From assembly GCF_001565895.1 (NCBI RefSeq), contig NZ_LSNE01000003.1:241428-305427 (forward strand): DNA of 64,000 bases. Reading direction: 5' to 3'. The stretch's first letter is position 1; every line of letters begins with the position of its first letter. Of the stretch, positions 1 through 9,026 are shown piece by piece. The notes below the pieces were generated by a model. The model was not told the DNA's origin, made no database searches, and was given only the letters and a program-made list of their open reading frames with translations. The DNA is from Paraglaciecola hydrolytica. Lineage in GTDB: Bacteria; Pseudomonadota; Gammaproteobacteria; Enterobacterales; Alteromonadaceae. A program made the position numbers and the translations under genes.

Positions 1-135
1 AAATACATTCAATACAAATCATTAATAACTAAAACCAACTCAATAACTCTGCATAAAACTCACGAATCGCCACATAAAACCTTGTTTTTACTAACAACAA
101 TTTTGTTTAACGATCAAAGTCAAAGATTAAAATGG

Positions 136-174
136 TTAGAATTCTAAACAAATTAGCTCAATTTAGTATATAAT
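136..174 (+). promoter_or_regulatory. Putative promoter/operator of the putP-proB pair
   Basis: The first 294 bases hold no gene that I can support. A perfect 12-base palindrome, TTAGAATTCTAA, lies at 136-147, and a consensus -10 hexamer, TATAAT, at 169-174. No convincing -35 box is found at the usual distance, so the promoter may need an activator or use an extended -10. The palindrome is placed where an operator or activator site could act. Its regulator is unknown. Confidence 0.35.
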
Positions 175-294
175 GCTCGGCAACTATGCACAGTTAAACG
201 CATTTTTCGCAGTACAAAACACACTCAACTTACATGAATCGGTCAACAACGATGGCTTATTGATGATGTGTGTTCAACGATAAAAGGTAGTTAT

Positions 295-1791
295 ATGGAC
301 AACATGAGTTACGTCACCCTGGCTTTGTATTTTATTGCCATGTTGGGGATTGGCTTATTCGCTTATAAAAACTCGACAAGTGATATGTCTGGTTATCTGC
401 TTGGGGGCCGTAAAGTTAGCCCGCAGGTTACCGCACTGTCTGCAGGCGCATCTGATATGAGTGGTTGGATGTTAATGGGTTTACCAGGCGCCATGTTTGT
501 TATGGGCTATGAAACTATTTTTATCGCTATTGGTTTAACCCTAGGTGCTCTTATAAACTATATCGTGGTAGCACCTAAGTTAAGGGTATTCACTGAAGTT
601 GCTAACGATGCTCTAACCATTCCCGAGTTTTTTGCCAATCGATTTTGTAAGCCTAAAGGTAGTATCAGAGTTATCTCAGCAGTTATTATCGTGTTATTTT
701 TCACCCTTTACACTTCCGCGGGATTAGTTGCTGGCGGTAAGCTATTTGAGTCGGCTTTTGGCTTGAGTTACCACTTAGGTTTGATTGTGACTCTAGCTGT
801 CGTCGTATCTTATACCTTGTTGGGTGGTTTTTTAGCGGTCAGCATGACGGACTTTGTACAGGGCTGTATTATGTTTTTGGCGCTGATTTTAGTACCTGTT
901 GTTGCCTACATGCAATTTGACGGTATTAACGATTTAAATAACTTTGCTCAACAATCAATTCCGTCGTTTTCAGCGTCGATGAGCGATGTCAGCTTTTGGG
1001 CCTTGTTATCGAGTTTGGCCTGGGGTTTAGGCTATTTTGGCCAACCCCATATTATTGTGCGTTTTATGGCAATACGTTCTGTTAAGGACATTAATGTCGC
1101 TCGTACTATCGGCATGAGTTGGATGTTGGTCACTATTGTCGGGGCCTTGGCGACCGGTTTAGTGGGCGTAGCCTATGCCAATAAGTTTGGTTTAGTGGTT
1201 GAAGATCCTGAAACTATCTTTATTATTTTTTCCAACCTGTTGTTTCATCCTTTAATCAGTGGATTTTTAATGGCTGCCATTTTGGCTGCCATTATGAGTA
1301 CTATCTCTTCACAACTTTTAGTTTCTGCCAGTTCACTGACCGAAGATATTTATCGCCTTAAAGCCGGTAAACAAGCCAGTGAAAAAGAATCAGTACGGAT
1401 TGGCCGCTTTGGCGTAGCCGGTGTGGCTATCATGGCTATGTTATTAGCACTTGATAGTTCAAATAGTATTTTGTCTTTAGTCAGTAACGCCTGGGCTGGC
1501 TTTGGCGCGGCTTTTGGCCCCTTAGTATTGATCAGCCTCTATCATAAAAACTTAACTCACAAGGCAGCTGTAGCAGGCATCATAACTGGGGCTGTGACGG
1601 TGTTGTTTTGGATTTACGCACCTATACTCAGTGATGGGCGTGCTTTAAGTAGTGTTGTATACGAAATTGTCCCAGGCTTTATCTTAAGCAGTGCGGTTAT
1701 TTGGATAGTGAGTCGTATAAGCACTGCACCAAACGAAAACACTATCACTCTATTTAATAAAACGAATCAAATTTTAACGGAGCAGAAGTAA
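295..1791 (+). CDS. putP: Sodium/proline symporter (PutP-type, SSS family)
   Basis: Inner-membrane carrier that imports proline with sodium. The protein is almost wholly hydrophobic, with about 13 predicted membrane segments and the family-typical GLTLGALINYIVVAPKLR stretch following a DMSGWMLMGLPGA motif near the N-terminus. Its length (498 residues) matches PutP. I chose ATG 295 over the in-frame GTG at 268 because AAAGG sits about seven bases upstream of it. The stop overlaps the next start by one base, so it is probably co-translated with the glutamate 5-kinase-type gene. This pairing hints at proline use as an osmolyte rather than catabolism, since no putA is adjacent. Substrate assignment within the SSS family rests on overall similarity. 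Confidence 0.88.
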   Translation: MDNMSYVTLALYFIAMLGIGLFAYKNSTSDMSGYLLGGRKVSPQVTALSAGASDMSGWMLMGLPGAMFVMGYETIFIAIGLTLGALINYIVVAPKLRVFTEVANDALTIPEFFANRFCKPKGSIRVISAVIIVLFFTLYTSAGLVAGGKLFESAFGLSYHLGLIVTLAVVVSYTLLGGFLAVSMTDFVQGCIMFLALILVPVVAYMQFDGINDLNNFAQQSIPSFSASMSDVSFWALLSSLAWGLGYFGQPHIIVRFMAIRSVKDINVARTIGMSWMLVTIVGALATGLVGVAYANKFGLVVEDPETIFIIFSNLLFHPLISGFLMAAILAAIMSTISSQLLVSASSLTEDIYRLKAGKQASEKESVRIGRFGVAGVAIMAMLLALDSSNSILSLVSNAWAGFGAAFGPLVLISLYHKNLTHKAAVAGIITGAVTVLFWIYAPILSDGRALSSVVYEIVPGFILSSAVIWIVSRISTAPNENTITLFNKTNQILTEQK

Positions 1792-2918
1792 TGGTTCATG
1801 GAAATAGCACTAATTTCAAATGGCAGCGAGTTGTCATTAAAGTCGGCAGTGCCTTAATAGCACCGGACCGAAAAGGCGTAAGTAGCCGTTATTTATTGGG
1901 TATTGCCCAATTTATTGTGCGCTGTCGGGAAATGGGGATCCAAGTTGTATTGGTTTCATCTGGCTCAGTAGCGGCAGGTGCTCATTTGTTTCCTGATATC
2001 GATAAACCCAGTGTATCCATTAAAAAGGCAATGGCCGCTGCTGGTCAAACTGAAATGATTGGTATTTGGAACAATTTATTTGATTTTTCCACCGCTCAAA
2101 TACTCATGACTCATGGTGATCTGCGAGATAGAGAACGTTATGTCAGCATAAAAAATACTATTCATACTCTCTTGGATAATGGGATCTTACCCATCATTAA
2201 TGAAAACGATACGGTAACCACCGATAAACTACGAGTTGGCGATAATGACAACCTCTCGGCCATGGTTGCAGCGGCTTCAGATGCTGATGTATTAATAATA
2301 TGTTCTGACATTAACGGTTTATATGACAAAAATCCCCGTACCTATGACGATGCCGTATTGGTACCTGTGATAAAAGAAATCAATAAACACACATACGCTA
2401 TGGCGGGTAGTGAAGCGGGTTTACTTGGTACTGGTGGTATGCGTACTAAAGTTGAAGCTGCAGAAAAGGCCACATCCCATGGTATTGATACCTTCATCAT
2501 TAATGGCTTTTCAGAAACGGCGTTTAATCAATTATTAGCAGGTCAAAACCCCGGTACACATTTTTTCCCTGTGGCGAAACCGATGAAAGAGTTAGTGCAT
2601 TGGATGACTTATACCTCTGACGCTCAAGGTGAAGTCGTAGTTGAAAATGACTTTGAGTTTGATATGGACATTCAAAGCGAATTACTTACCAGTGAAGCCA
2701 TCGCCGAAGTAAGAGGCCAGTTTACGGTAGGTGATACGGTCTTAATTACTAAACGAGATGGCACCAAGTTAGCAAAAGCGGTATCAAATTATAGTAGCTG
2801 TTTGCTAAGTTTTATTGCCGATCAAGCCGATGATAGTTTTGCGACCGACTTTCAATCAAACACTGGTTCAATCATTTCACCGAAAAATATGGCAATGTTA
2901 AACAATAAGACGGTTTAA
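1791..2918 (+). CDS. proB: Glutamate 5-kinase (ProB-type, with C-terminal PUA domain)
   Basis: Phosphorylates L-glutamate to glutamyl 5-phosphate, the first committed step of proline synthesis in the cytoplasm. The amino-acid-kinase fold is clear: VVIKVGSALI near residues 14-23, VSSGSVAAG near 55-63, VGDNDNLSA at 149-157 and GTGGMRTKVEAAEKA from 213. Residues from about 275 to the end fit the PUA domain of bacterial ProB. Length 375 is slightly above the usual ~367. No proA follows; a terminator does. It is coupled to putP by a one-base overlap. It could be the only ProB of the genome or an osmotic-stress paralog; the sequence does not decide. Confidence 0.87.
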   Translation: MVHGNSTNFKWQRVVIKVGSALIAPDRKGVSSRYLLGIAQFIVRCREMGIQVVLVSSGSVAAGAHLFPDIDKPSVSIKKAMAAAGQTEMIGIWNNLFDFSTAQILMTHGDLRDRERYVSIKNTIHTLLDNGILPIINENDTVTTDKLRVGDNDNLSAMVAAASDADVLIICSDINGLYDKNPRTYDDAVLVPVIKEINKHTYAMAGSEAGLLGTGGMRTKVEAAEKATSHGIDTFIINGFSETAFNQLLAGQNPGTHFFPVAKPMKELVHWMTYTSDAQGEVVVENDFEFDMDIQSELLTSEAIAEVRGQFTVGDTVLITKRDGTKLAKAVSNYSSCLLSFIADQADDSFATDFQSNTGSIISPKNMAMLNNKTV

Positions 2919-2946
2919 TTGTATTTAGTGGCAACTCCTTTCACCT

Positions 2947-2986
2947 AATAAGGCGATTCACTAAGGTGACTCGCCTTATTTTATTT
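2947..2986 (+). terminator. Rho-independent terminator of putP-proB
   Basis: Perfect 10-base stem AATAAGGCGA (2947-2956) with TCGCCTTATT (2971-2980), 14-base loop, then a T-rich tail TTATTT. It lies 29 bases after the proB stop. The next gene starts more than 200 bases downstream. Confidence 0.85.
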
Positions 2987-3198
2987 ATAAAAATTAAATT
3001 TTTGTTGGCCTGTCTTCTTATTTATAGTGATTTGGCTTAAAGCAGACAAACATTATGTACATTGAAAATACATAAATTTGTCATGAAAAACTTGAATTAT
3101 TAAAAGTAAACGGCATATAGCATATCGGTAATAATGATCCTTAACTGGACATCGACATTTATCTTCTGCACCAATCTCATCACGTTAAGGCACTAATA

Positions 3199-4140
3199 AT
3201 GTATGCACTGGATATCAATGGTTTAACCAAAACCTACAAGGGCGGTACACAAGCCTTACAAGGGATTAATTTGCAAGTTAAACAAGGTGACTTTTTTGCC
3301 TTGTTGGGCCCTAATGGCGCAGGCAAATCAACCACTATTGGCATTATCAGTTCACTGGTTAATAAAACCGCGGGTGATGTCAAAATATTTGAGTATTCCT
3401 TAGCTTCGCAAATGGAAGATGCAAAGTCCTGTATTGGTCTGGTGCCGCAAGAATTTAATTTCAATCAATTTGAAACACTCTGGCAGATCATGCTGAATCA
3501 AGCTGGTTATTACGGAGTGCCACGAAATGTCGCTAAACCTCGAGCCGAAAAATATCTAAAACAATTAGATTTGTGGGAAAAACGCAATTCAGCTGCTAGA
3601 ACCTTATCGGGCGGTATGAAAAGGCGATTGATGATCGCCAGAGCGTTAATGCATGAACCTAGAATGCTTATTCTTGATGAGCCAACGGCCGGTGTGGATA
3701 TTGAAATACGCCGTTCAATGTGGACATTTTTAAAAGAGATTAACCAGCAAGGCATCACCATTATACTGACAACCCATTATCTTGAAGAGGCAGAGATGTT
3801 GTGCCGCAATATCGCTATTATCGATAAAGGCCAGATTGTCAAAAATACCAGTATGAAATCCCTGCTTGCTACCCTCAATCTTGAAACTTTTGTGTTAGAT
3901 TTGTCTAAGAATATTAGTTCTTTAACATTAAGTGGCTTTGAATCACGCTTAATAGATGGTCACACCCTTGAAGTGGATGTGCCTAAAGAAGTCGGTTTGA
4001 ATTCGGTTTTTGAGCAATTAACAACACAAGATATTCAGGTATTGAGTATGCGTAATAAATCCAATCGCTTAGAAGAACTCTTTGTCAGATTAGTGGAATC
4101 AGGTCGTCAACCTGAAAAAGGAAATAATAAACATGACTAG
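3199..4140 (+). CDS. yadG: ABC transporter ATP-binding protein (YadG-like)
   Basis: ATPase subunit of an ABC-2 type exporter. Walker A is GPNGAGKST at 37-45, the signature LSGGM at 136-140, Walker B and catalytic Glu in MLILDEPTAG around 156-164, and the H-loop is in TTHYLEEAEM. The C-terminal ~90 residues form the extension usual for the YadG/CcmA-like group. Length 313 compares with 308 in E. coli YadG. The stop overlaps the permease start by eight bases. In E. coli yadGH lies in the same neighbourhood as pan, folK, pcnB, gluQ, dksA and sfsA, so the order here is conserved. The substrate is unknown. Confidence 0.85.
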   Translation: MYALDINGLTKTYKGGTQALQGINLQVKQGDFFALLGPNGAGKSTTIGIISSLVNKTAGDVKIFEYSLASQMEDAKSCIGLVPQEFNFNQFETLWQIMLNQAGYYGVPRNVAKPRAEKYLKQLDLWEKRNSAARTLSGGMKRRLMIARALMHEPRMLILDEPTAGVDIEIRRSMWTFLKEINQQGITIILTTHYLEEAEMLCRNIAIIDKGQIVKNTSMKSLLATLNLETFVLDLSKNISSLTLSGFESRLIDGHTLEVDVPKEVGLNSVFEQLTTQDIQVLSMRNKSNRLEELFVRLVESGRQPEKGNNKHD

Positions 4141-4903
4141 TCGTAACTTTGTAGCCTTACGTACTATTTGGATTAAAGAATGCACTCGTTTTATGCGCAT
4201 CTGGATCCAAACTCTTTTACCTCCTGCAATTACCATGAGTCTATATTTTGTCATCTTTGGCAACCTAATAGGCAGCCGTATAGGTGACATGGGCGGATTT
4301 AGCTATATGGAGTTTATTGTACCTGGCCTGATTATGATGTCAGTCATTACCAATGCTTACTCCAATGTTTCTTCCTCATTTTACAGCGCTAAATTTCAAC
4401 GCAACGTTGAAGAAATGTTAGTTGCGCCGGTACCCAACTGGGTCATTATTGCGGGTTTTGTGGGTGGTGGAGTGGCGAGAGCTTTATTAATTGGCTTTAT
4501 TGTTACCTTGGTTTCACTCTTGTTTGTCGATATTCATATCCACAGTTTAGCCATCATATTGCTGACTTTAGTTCTTACTGCAACATTGTTTTCAACCGCG
4601 GGATTAATTAACGCCATCTATGCAAATTCATTTGACGATATCAGCATTATCCCCACTTTTGTATTAACTCCACTGACCTACTTAGGCGGAGTTTTTTATT
4701 CTTTAACCCTGTTGCCTGAATTTTGGCAATGGGTGAGCAAAGCTAATCCTATTGTGTATATGGTTAACGGCTTCAGATATGGCTTTTTAGGCGTGTCAGA
4801 TATTAATCTTTATGTCTCAATGGCACTGCTTGTAGGATTTAATCTTATATTATTAACCTTGGCTTATTCATTGATTAATCGTGGTGTTGGCATTCGCAGT
4901 TAG
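4133..4903 (+). CDS. yadH: ABC-2 type transporter permease (YadH-like)
   Basis: Membrane partner of the preceding ATPase. The 256-residue protein has about six hydrophobic segments after a short cytoplasmic N-terminus (residues 1-20, with IKECTRFMRIWIQT leading into the first segment). The region FVLTPLTYLGGVFYSLTLLP and the following NPIVYMVNGFRYGFLG are typical of the ABC-2 permease family. The start lies inside the end of the ATPase gene, which indicates translational coupling. The transported substrate cannot be read from the sequence. Confidence 0.85.
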   Translation: MTSRNFVALRTIWIKECTRFMRIWIQTLLPPAITMSLYFVIFGNLIGSRIGDMGGFSYMEFIVPGLIMMSVITNAYSNVSSSFYSAKFQRNVEEMLVAPVPNWVIIAGFVGGGVARALLIGFIVTLVSLLFVDIHIHSLAIILLTLVLTATLFSTAGLINAIYANSFDDISIIPTFVLTPLTYLGGVFYSLTLLPEFWQWVSKANPIVYMVNGFRYGFLGVSDINLYVSMALLVGFNLILLTLAYSLINRGVGIRS

Positions 4904-4939
4904 GCCAACTAATTTGCAGATACTTGAGTTAATTAGAAG

Positions 4940-5605
4940 ATGCATAAAGCCCCCCGTAGCATTGAAACCAATCAGACAGGTATTAATACTAACCTGACTA
5001 AAGTGGTTACAAAGTACTTAAACAGTAACAGCAAAAAGCCGTTTTCTGAACATTCGCTAACGGCCATCAACACCATCAAGCAATGGCTGGGCGACTGGCA
5101 AGGTGAACTGATATTTGATTCATGCTGTGGGGTGGGCGAAAGCACAGTGGCTATCGCTCTTGCCCATCCTAATGCCAAAATCATCGGCATTGATAAGTCT
5201 ATTGCTAGATTGGATAAACACCCAGCTTACGCGGCAAAGCTGACTAACTATCTTATTATACGTGCTGACCTTAACGATTTATGGAGATTAGCTGTTCTTG
5301 AAGGTTGGCATTTAACAAAACACTATTTGCTTTACCCTAATCCCTATCCTAAATCGTCTCAATTACAAAATCGTTGGTACGCCTCCGCGGCTCTACCCGA
5401 TTTACTTAAACTCGGTGGTTTACTTGAGGTGAGGAGCAATTGGAAGTTGTATATTGAAGAGTTTTCCTTCGCTTTGCATTTGGCAAAAGTGACTGCAGAA
5501 GTTCAACAATATAATGCTGAGCAAGCTATGACTCCCTTCGAACGTAAATACTGGGGCAGCGGTCAATCAAGTTGGCAATTAATAGCCAATCTTAAACAAG
5601 ATTAA
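4940..5605 (+). CDS. TrmB-like SAM-dependent methyltransferase (diverged paralog)
   Basis: Resembles tRNA (guanine-N7)-methyltransferase TrmB. The SAM-binding motif is FDSCCGVGESTVAIA near residues 60-74, followed by IIGIDKS. The regions equivalent to the TrmB motifs are visible but altered: the DPW motif reads YPNPYPK near 133-139, the TDW motif reads RSNWKLY near 169-175, and the C-terminal TKFE reads TPFE near 201-204. Both motif aspartates are therefore Asn here. That argues against ordinary TrmB activity, or for a changed substrate. It lies 36 bases after yadH and its stop directly abuts the stop of the convergent EAL gene. Confidence 0.7.
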   Translation: MHKAPRSIETNQTGINTNLTKVVTKYLNSNSKKPFSEHSLTAINTIKQWLGDWQGELIFDSCCGVGESTVAIALAHPNAKIIGIDKSIARLDKHPAYAAKLTNYLIIRADLNDLWRLAVLEGWHLTKHYLLYPNPYPKSSQLQNRWYASAALPDLLKLGGLLEVRSNWKLYIEEFSFALHLAKVTAEVQQYNAEQAMTPFERKYWGSGQSSWQLIANLKQD

Positions 5606-6319
5606 TTATTCTAATTTAGCTAAAGGCTCACTTAAATAAAAGCCCTGGGCATAGCGAAAACCCAAGGTTTTCATTGCCTCTAATACACTATTCTGTTCAA
5701 TATGCTCAGCAATTAAATTAATATTACGAGTGCTCGCCTGCTGAAATAAATGTAGTAGCGACTGATGTAAAACTCCGTTTTGCTCAATGCCTTGCATGAC
5801 ATTGCCTGAAATCTTAATGGCATCAACGGGTAAAGCGAGGGTTTGTGCTAAGTCATCGTTGTGCAAATCAAAATGATCAAGGGTTATGCCTATATTCAAG
5901 CTTTTACAAAATGTCGCAAATTCTGTAAACACAGCTAGATTTTCCAAGGCATTGTTAACCGTTACTTCAATAGATACACGCTGAGGACTTGGATAATTAT
6001 ACAATTGCGCGCGCAAAAACTGGATGATTTCAGGATCCTGCATGTCTTCGAGACTCGCGTTGACACTCCAAGCAACATTAAGATTTCGGAAATAATTTGC
6101 ACTACGATTAAATATGGTTTCAGTCAAACGAGCAACTGAATGTCGTCTATCTACTAGAAATAAAAACTCACTGGGAACAAAAGCTGGCTGATTGAAATTC
6201 ACTAGTCGCGCTAAACATTCATAACGCCACACCGTATTATTTGACAAATCCATTATGGGTTGAAAAAAAGGCACTACGTTATCTAAGCTAAAATCTTGAT
6301 TTACGTGAGAAACTTGCAT
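5606..6319 (-). CDS. EAL-domain protein, probably inactive phosphodiesterase
   Basis: A stand-alone EAL domain of 237 residues, the family that hydrolyses cyclic di-GMP. The fold motifs are recognisable: FFQPIMDL, then ECLARL in place of EALxR, PVDAIKISG for the KID segment, IAEHIE for the late AEGVE, and a C-terminal GFRYAQGFYLSEPL. Several metal or substrate positions differ: the DDFGTG loop is DHFDLH and KID is KIS. I infer that catalysis is lost or weak and that it may act as a c-di-GMP-binding or protein-binding regulator. No signal peptide or membrane segment is present. It is divergent from panP. Confidence 0.75.
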   Translation of the reverse strand: MQVSHVNQDFSLDNVVPFFQPIMDLSNNTVWRYECLARLVNFNQPAFVPSEFLFLVDRRHSVARLTETIFNRSANYFRNLNVAWSVNASLEDMQDPEIIQFLRAQLYNYPSPQRVSIEVTVNNALENLAVFTEFATFCKSLNIGITLDHFDLHNDDLAQTLALPVDAIKISGNVMQGIEQNGVLHQSLLHLFQQASTRNINLIAEHIEQNSVLEAMKTLGFRYAQGFYLSEPLAKLE

Positions 6320-6504
6320 GTTTTTATTATTCTGACTTTTTACAATTTAATATAGCAGCTGTTTTAAATTTGCAACAGTTATACACAAATCCTGTCATTT
6401 TAACGTAACAAAGTTGTGACTCTCTCAAATCGCACAGCTATTGGTCTGGACTGTATTTTAGGGTAAAGTTCGCGCCTTGAAAATTTTCAGTCAGGGTTAC
6501 AAGA

Positions 6505-8124
6505 GTGGGTGGAGCAGAAGTCAGTTTAGAGCACCTTTATAAAGTTTTTACTATGCCAGAAGGTAAAAGCTCGAAGTTAGCCCAAATTGAGCAACATTTA
6601 TCAGATAACCTTGCCGGATTTTTATCCCAGCATGTGGTTACCAGCGTTAAATCTTTAGAGCAAATCGAAAAGAACTTTGCCGAGTATGCTGTGCCCGAGC
6701 AGCCTGAGTTTGTCTCGCAACATGCGGCCAATCTACTGGATAAGCTAGTCGCTAATTCTGTTAATACCTATTCGCCAACTTTTATCGGTCATATGACCTC
6801 AGCTTTGCCTTATTTTCATTTACCTTTAGCAAAACTGTTGGTGGGCTTGAATCAAAACCTCGTAAAGATCGAAACATCCAAGGCTTTTACACCGCTTGAA
6901 CGCCAAGTATTAGGTATGATGCATGAACTAGTCTACGGCCAATCCAGCGATTTTTATGGTACTTACCTGCACAGCGCCAATCACGCTTTGGGGGCATTTT
7001 GTTCAGGTGGCACTATCGCCAATGTGACGGCCCTATGGGTAGCGCGTAATAAAGCTTTGCCTGCTACAGCCCAGTTCAGAGGTGTTGCATATGAAGGTTT
7101 TGCTGCCGGTTTGCAGCATTATGGTTACAAAAAGATGGGGGTTTTATCATCTAAACGTGGACACTATTCATTATCAAAATCGGTAGATTTATTAGGTTTA
7201 GGTCGCGAACAATTATTAACCATCGACTGCCCAACCCAAAGATTGTCAGCCGAAAAGGCTTTATCTGTAGGTAAACAATATCAAAACGAAGGCAACAAAA
7301 TCCTTGCCATAGTGGGTATTGCTGGCACAACAGAAACCGGCCATGTTGATCCTTTAGATGAATTGGCTGATGTTGCACAAGAACTAGGTTGTCATTTTCA
7401 TGTGGACGCCGCATGGGGTGGTGCAACCTTGTTTTCCCGTACCTATGGCAAGTTACTTAAAGGTATTGAGCGTGCCGATTCTGTCACCTTGGATGCTCAC
7501 AAACAAATGTACGTTCCTATGGGGGCAGGCATGGTGTTATTTAAAGATCCTAATGACAGCAACGCAGTACGTCATCATGCTAATTATATTCTACGGGCAG
7601 GTTCGAAAGATTTAGGCGCCACTACCCTTGAAGGCTCACGCAATGGCATGGCAATGATGGTCTATGCTTCATTGCATATTTTTGGCCGTCAAGGTTATGA
7701 ATTATTGATCAATCAAAGCATTGAAAAAGCCAAAACCTTTGCCCGTATGATCCAATCAAACCCAGATTTTGAATTGATCACTGCCCCCATCCTTTCGTTA
7801 CTGACTTACCGAGTCAATCCCGAGGCATTACAAGATAAAATCAATCGCATGCCCCAACTAGCCAGTGCGCTAAACCTTGAACTTGACCAATTAAATGTCA
7901 GCATTCAAAAACAACAACGTGAAGCAGGTAAATCTTTTGTTTCTCGTACTCGTTTGCAAACCGAAAAATATAACAGTCAATCTATAACGGTATTCAGAGT
8001 GGTTATCGCCAATCCCCTGACCACGGAATTGGATTTACAAAATATACTGAATGAGCAACTTACCATCGCCCACAAAACCAAAATGTGGCAAAAACTGTGT
8101 GCCAAACACAAAAAAGCAGAGTAG
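6505..8124 (+). CDS. panP: Pyridoxal-dependent aspartate 1-decarboxylase PanP
   Basis: Group II PLP decarboxylase that makes beta-alanine from aspartate for pantothenate, replacing the pyruvoyl enzyme PanD in many marine gammaproteobacteria. Hallmarks include FIGHMTSALPYF near 93-104, NQNLVKIETSKAFTPLE, FCSGGTIANVTALW, HVDAAWGGATLFS and the PLP lysine in TLDAHKQMYVPMGAG near 328-342. Length 539 fits the ~545 of Vibrio PanP. The GTG start has only a weak upstream CAGGG; the next ATG (6553) would delete conserved N-terminal sequence. It converges on panC and panB and shares a bidirectional terminator with them. No panD is present in the window. Confidence 0.92.
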   Translation: MGGAEVSLEHLYKVFTMPEGKSSKLAQIEQHLSDNLAGFLSQHVVTSVKSLEQIEKNFAEYAVPEQPEFVSQHAANLLDKLVANSVNTYSPTFIGHMTSALPYFHLPLAKLLVGLNQNLVKIETSKAFTPLERQVLGMMHELVYGQSSDFYGTYLHSANHALGAFCSGGTIANVTALWVARNKALPATAQFRGVAYEGFAAGLQHYGYKKMGVLSSKRGHYSLSKSVDLLGLGREQLLTIDCPTQRLSAEKALSVGKQYQNEGNKILAIVGIAGTTETGHVDPLDELADVAQELGCHFHVDAAWGGATLFSRTYGKLLKGIERADSVTLDAHKQMYVPMGAGMVLFKDPNDSNAVRHHANYILRAGSKDLGATTLEGSRNGMAMMVYASLHIFGRQGYELLINQSIEKAKTFARMIQSNPDFELITAPILSLLTYRVNPEALQDKINRMPQLASALNLELDQLNVSIQKQQREAGKSFVSRTRLQTEKYNSQSITVFRVVIANPLTTELDLQNILNEQLTIAHKTKMWQKLCAKHKKAE

Positions 8125-8137
8125 TACTCTGCTTTTT
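8111..8137. terminator. Bidirectional terminator between panP and panC
   Basis: Perfect 12-base inverted repeat AAAAAGCAGAGT / ACTCTGCTTTTT with a three-base loop. It ends in T-runs on both strands. The panP stop codon (8122-8124) lies at the hairpin tip, so the terminator is built into the last codons of panP. Confidence 0.85.
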
Positions 8138-8160
8138 GTTATACAGGTAACACTAAATGT

Positions 8161-9009
8161 TTATAGTTTGATCTGAATATTATCGATCAAACGAGTTTTA
8201 CCCATAAAGGCCGCTGCCAGTATTACCAAGTTGTTTTCCTCATGGCTCGGTGGCATCAATGTTGCTGCCGCCCGAATTTCGATGTAGTCAGGTTTGAAAC
8301 CCAGTTCAGCCAACTCTGCTTTGCAATTATTCGCTAATTTGGTGTAGTCTCGGCGGCCTTGCATGATGACATCCGCCAACTCTTGCAGCTTTTGATACAA
8401 CACTGGCGCTAAAGCCCGTTGCTCTGCGTTTAAATACTGATTTCTAGAACTCATGGCTAAACCATCGGTTTCCCGAGTGGTTGCTACACCAAAGACTTGC
8501 AAATTCATCGAAAGATCAGTGACCATAGCTTTAATAACTTGTAGCTGCTGAAAATCCTTTTCACCAAAAAACGCCAAATTGGGTTGCACCATATTAAACA
8601 ACTTACTTACTATGGTAGCCACACCGCGAAAATGCCCTGGGCGACTAGCACCACAGATCATATAAGAGATACCCGGCACTTCCACAAAGGTTTGCTGCTC
8701 TAATCCACGCGCATACATATCCGCCACTTTAGGGGCAAACAATACATCGACACCTAGTGCTTCTAACAACTCTGCATCTTTTGGTAAGGTGCGAGGATAG
8801 GCATCCAAATCTTCGTCGGGACCAAATTGCATTGGGTTAACAAAAATGGATACCACTACCACATCCGCATGGCGCTTGGCTTCGCGCACCAGATTCAAAT
8901 GGCCCTGATGTAAATTACCCATAGTTGGCACAAAGGCAATAACCTTTGACTTTAACTGCCATTCACGCCTTAACTCACGTAATACGGGGATTTCACTGAC
9001 TAATTGCAT
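8161..9009 (-). CDS. panC: Pantothenate synthetase PanC
   Basis: Joins pantoate and beta-alanine using ATP to give pantothenate. The sequence shows [19 protein letters not shown] near 27-45 with the HxGH nucleotidyl-transfer motif, [22 protein letters not shown], [25 protein letters not shown] and the KMSKS-like SSRNQYL segment. Length 282 is the family norm. It lies 17 bases downstream of panB on the same strand, so the two are one transcription unit, and it converges with panP, which makes its beta-alanine substrate. Confidence 0.97.
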   Translation of the reverse strand: MQLVSEIPVLRELRREWQLKSKVIAFVPTMGNLHQGHLNLVREAKRHADVVVVSIFVNPMQFGPDEDLDAYPRTLPKDAELLEALGVDVLFAPKVADMYARGLEQQTFVEVPGISYMICGASRPGHFRGVATIVSKLFNMVQPNLAFFGEKDFQQLQVIKAMVTDLSMNLQVFGVATTRETDGLAMSSRNQYLNAEQRALAPVLYQKLQELADVIMQGRRDYTKLANNCKAELAELGFKPDYIEIRAAATLMPPSHEENNLVILAAAFMGKTRLIDNIQIKL

Positions 9010-9026
9010 ATATCGCTTCTCAGAAT

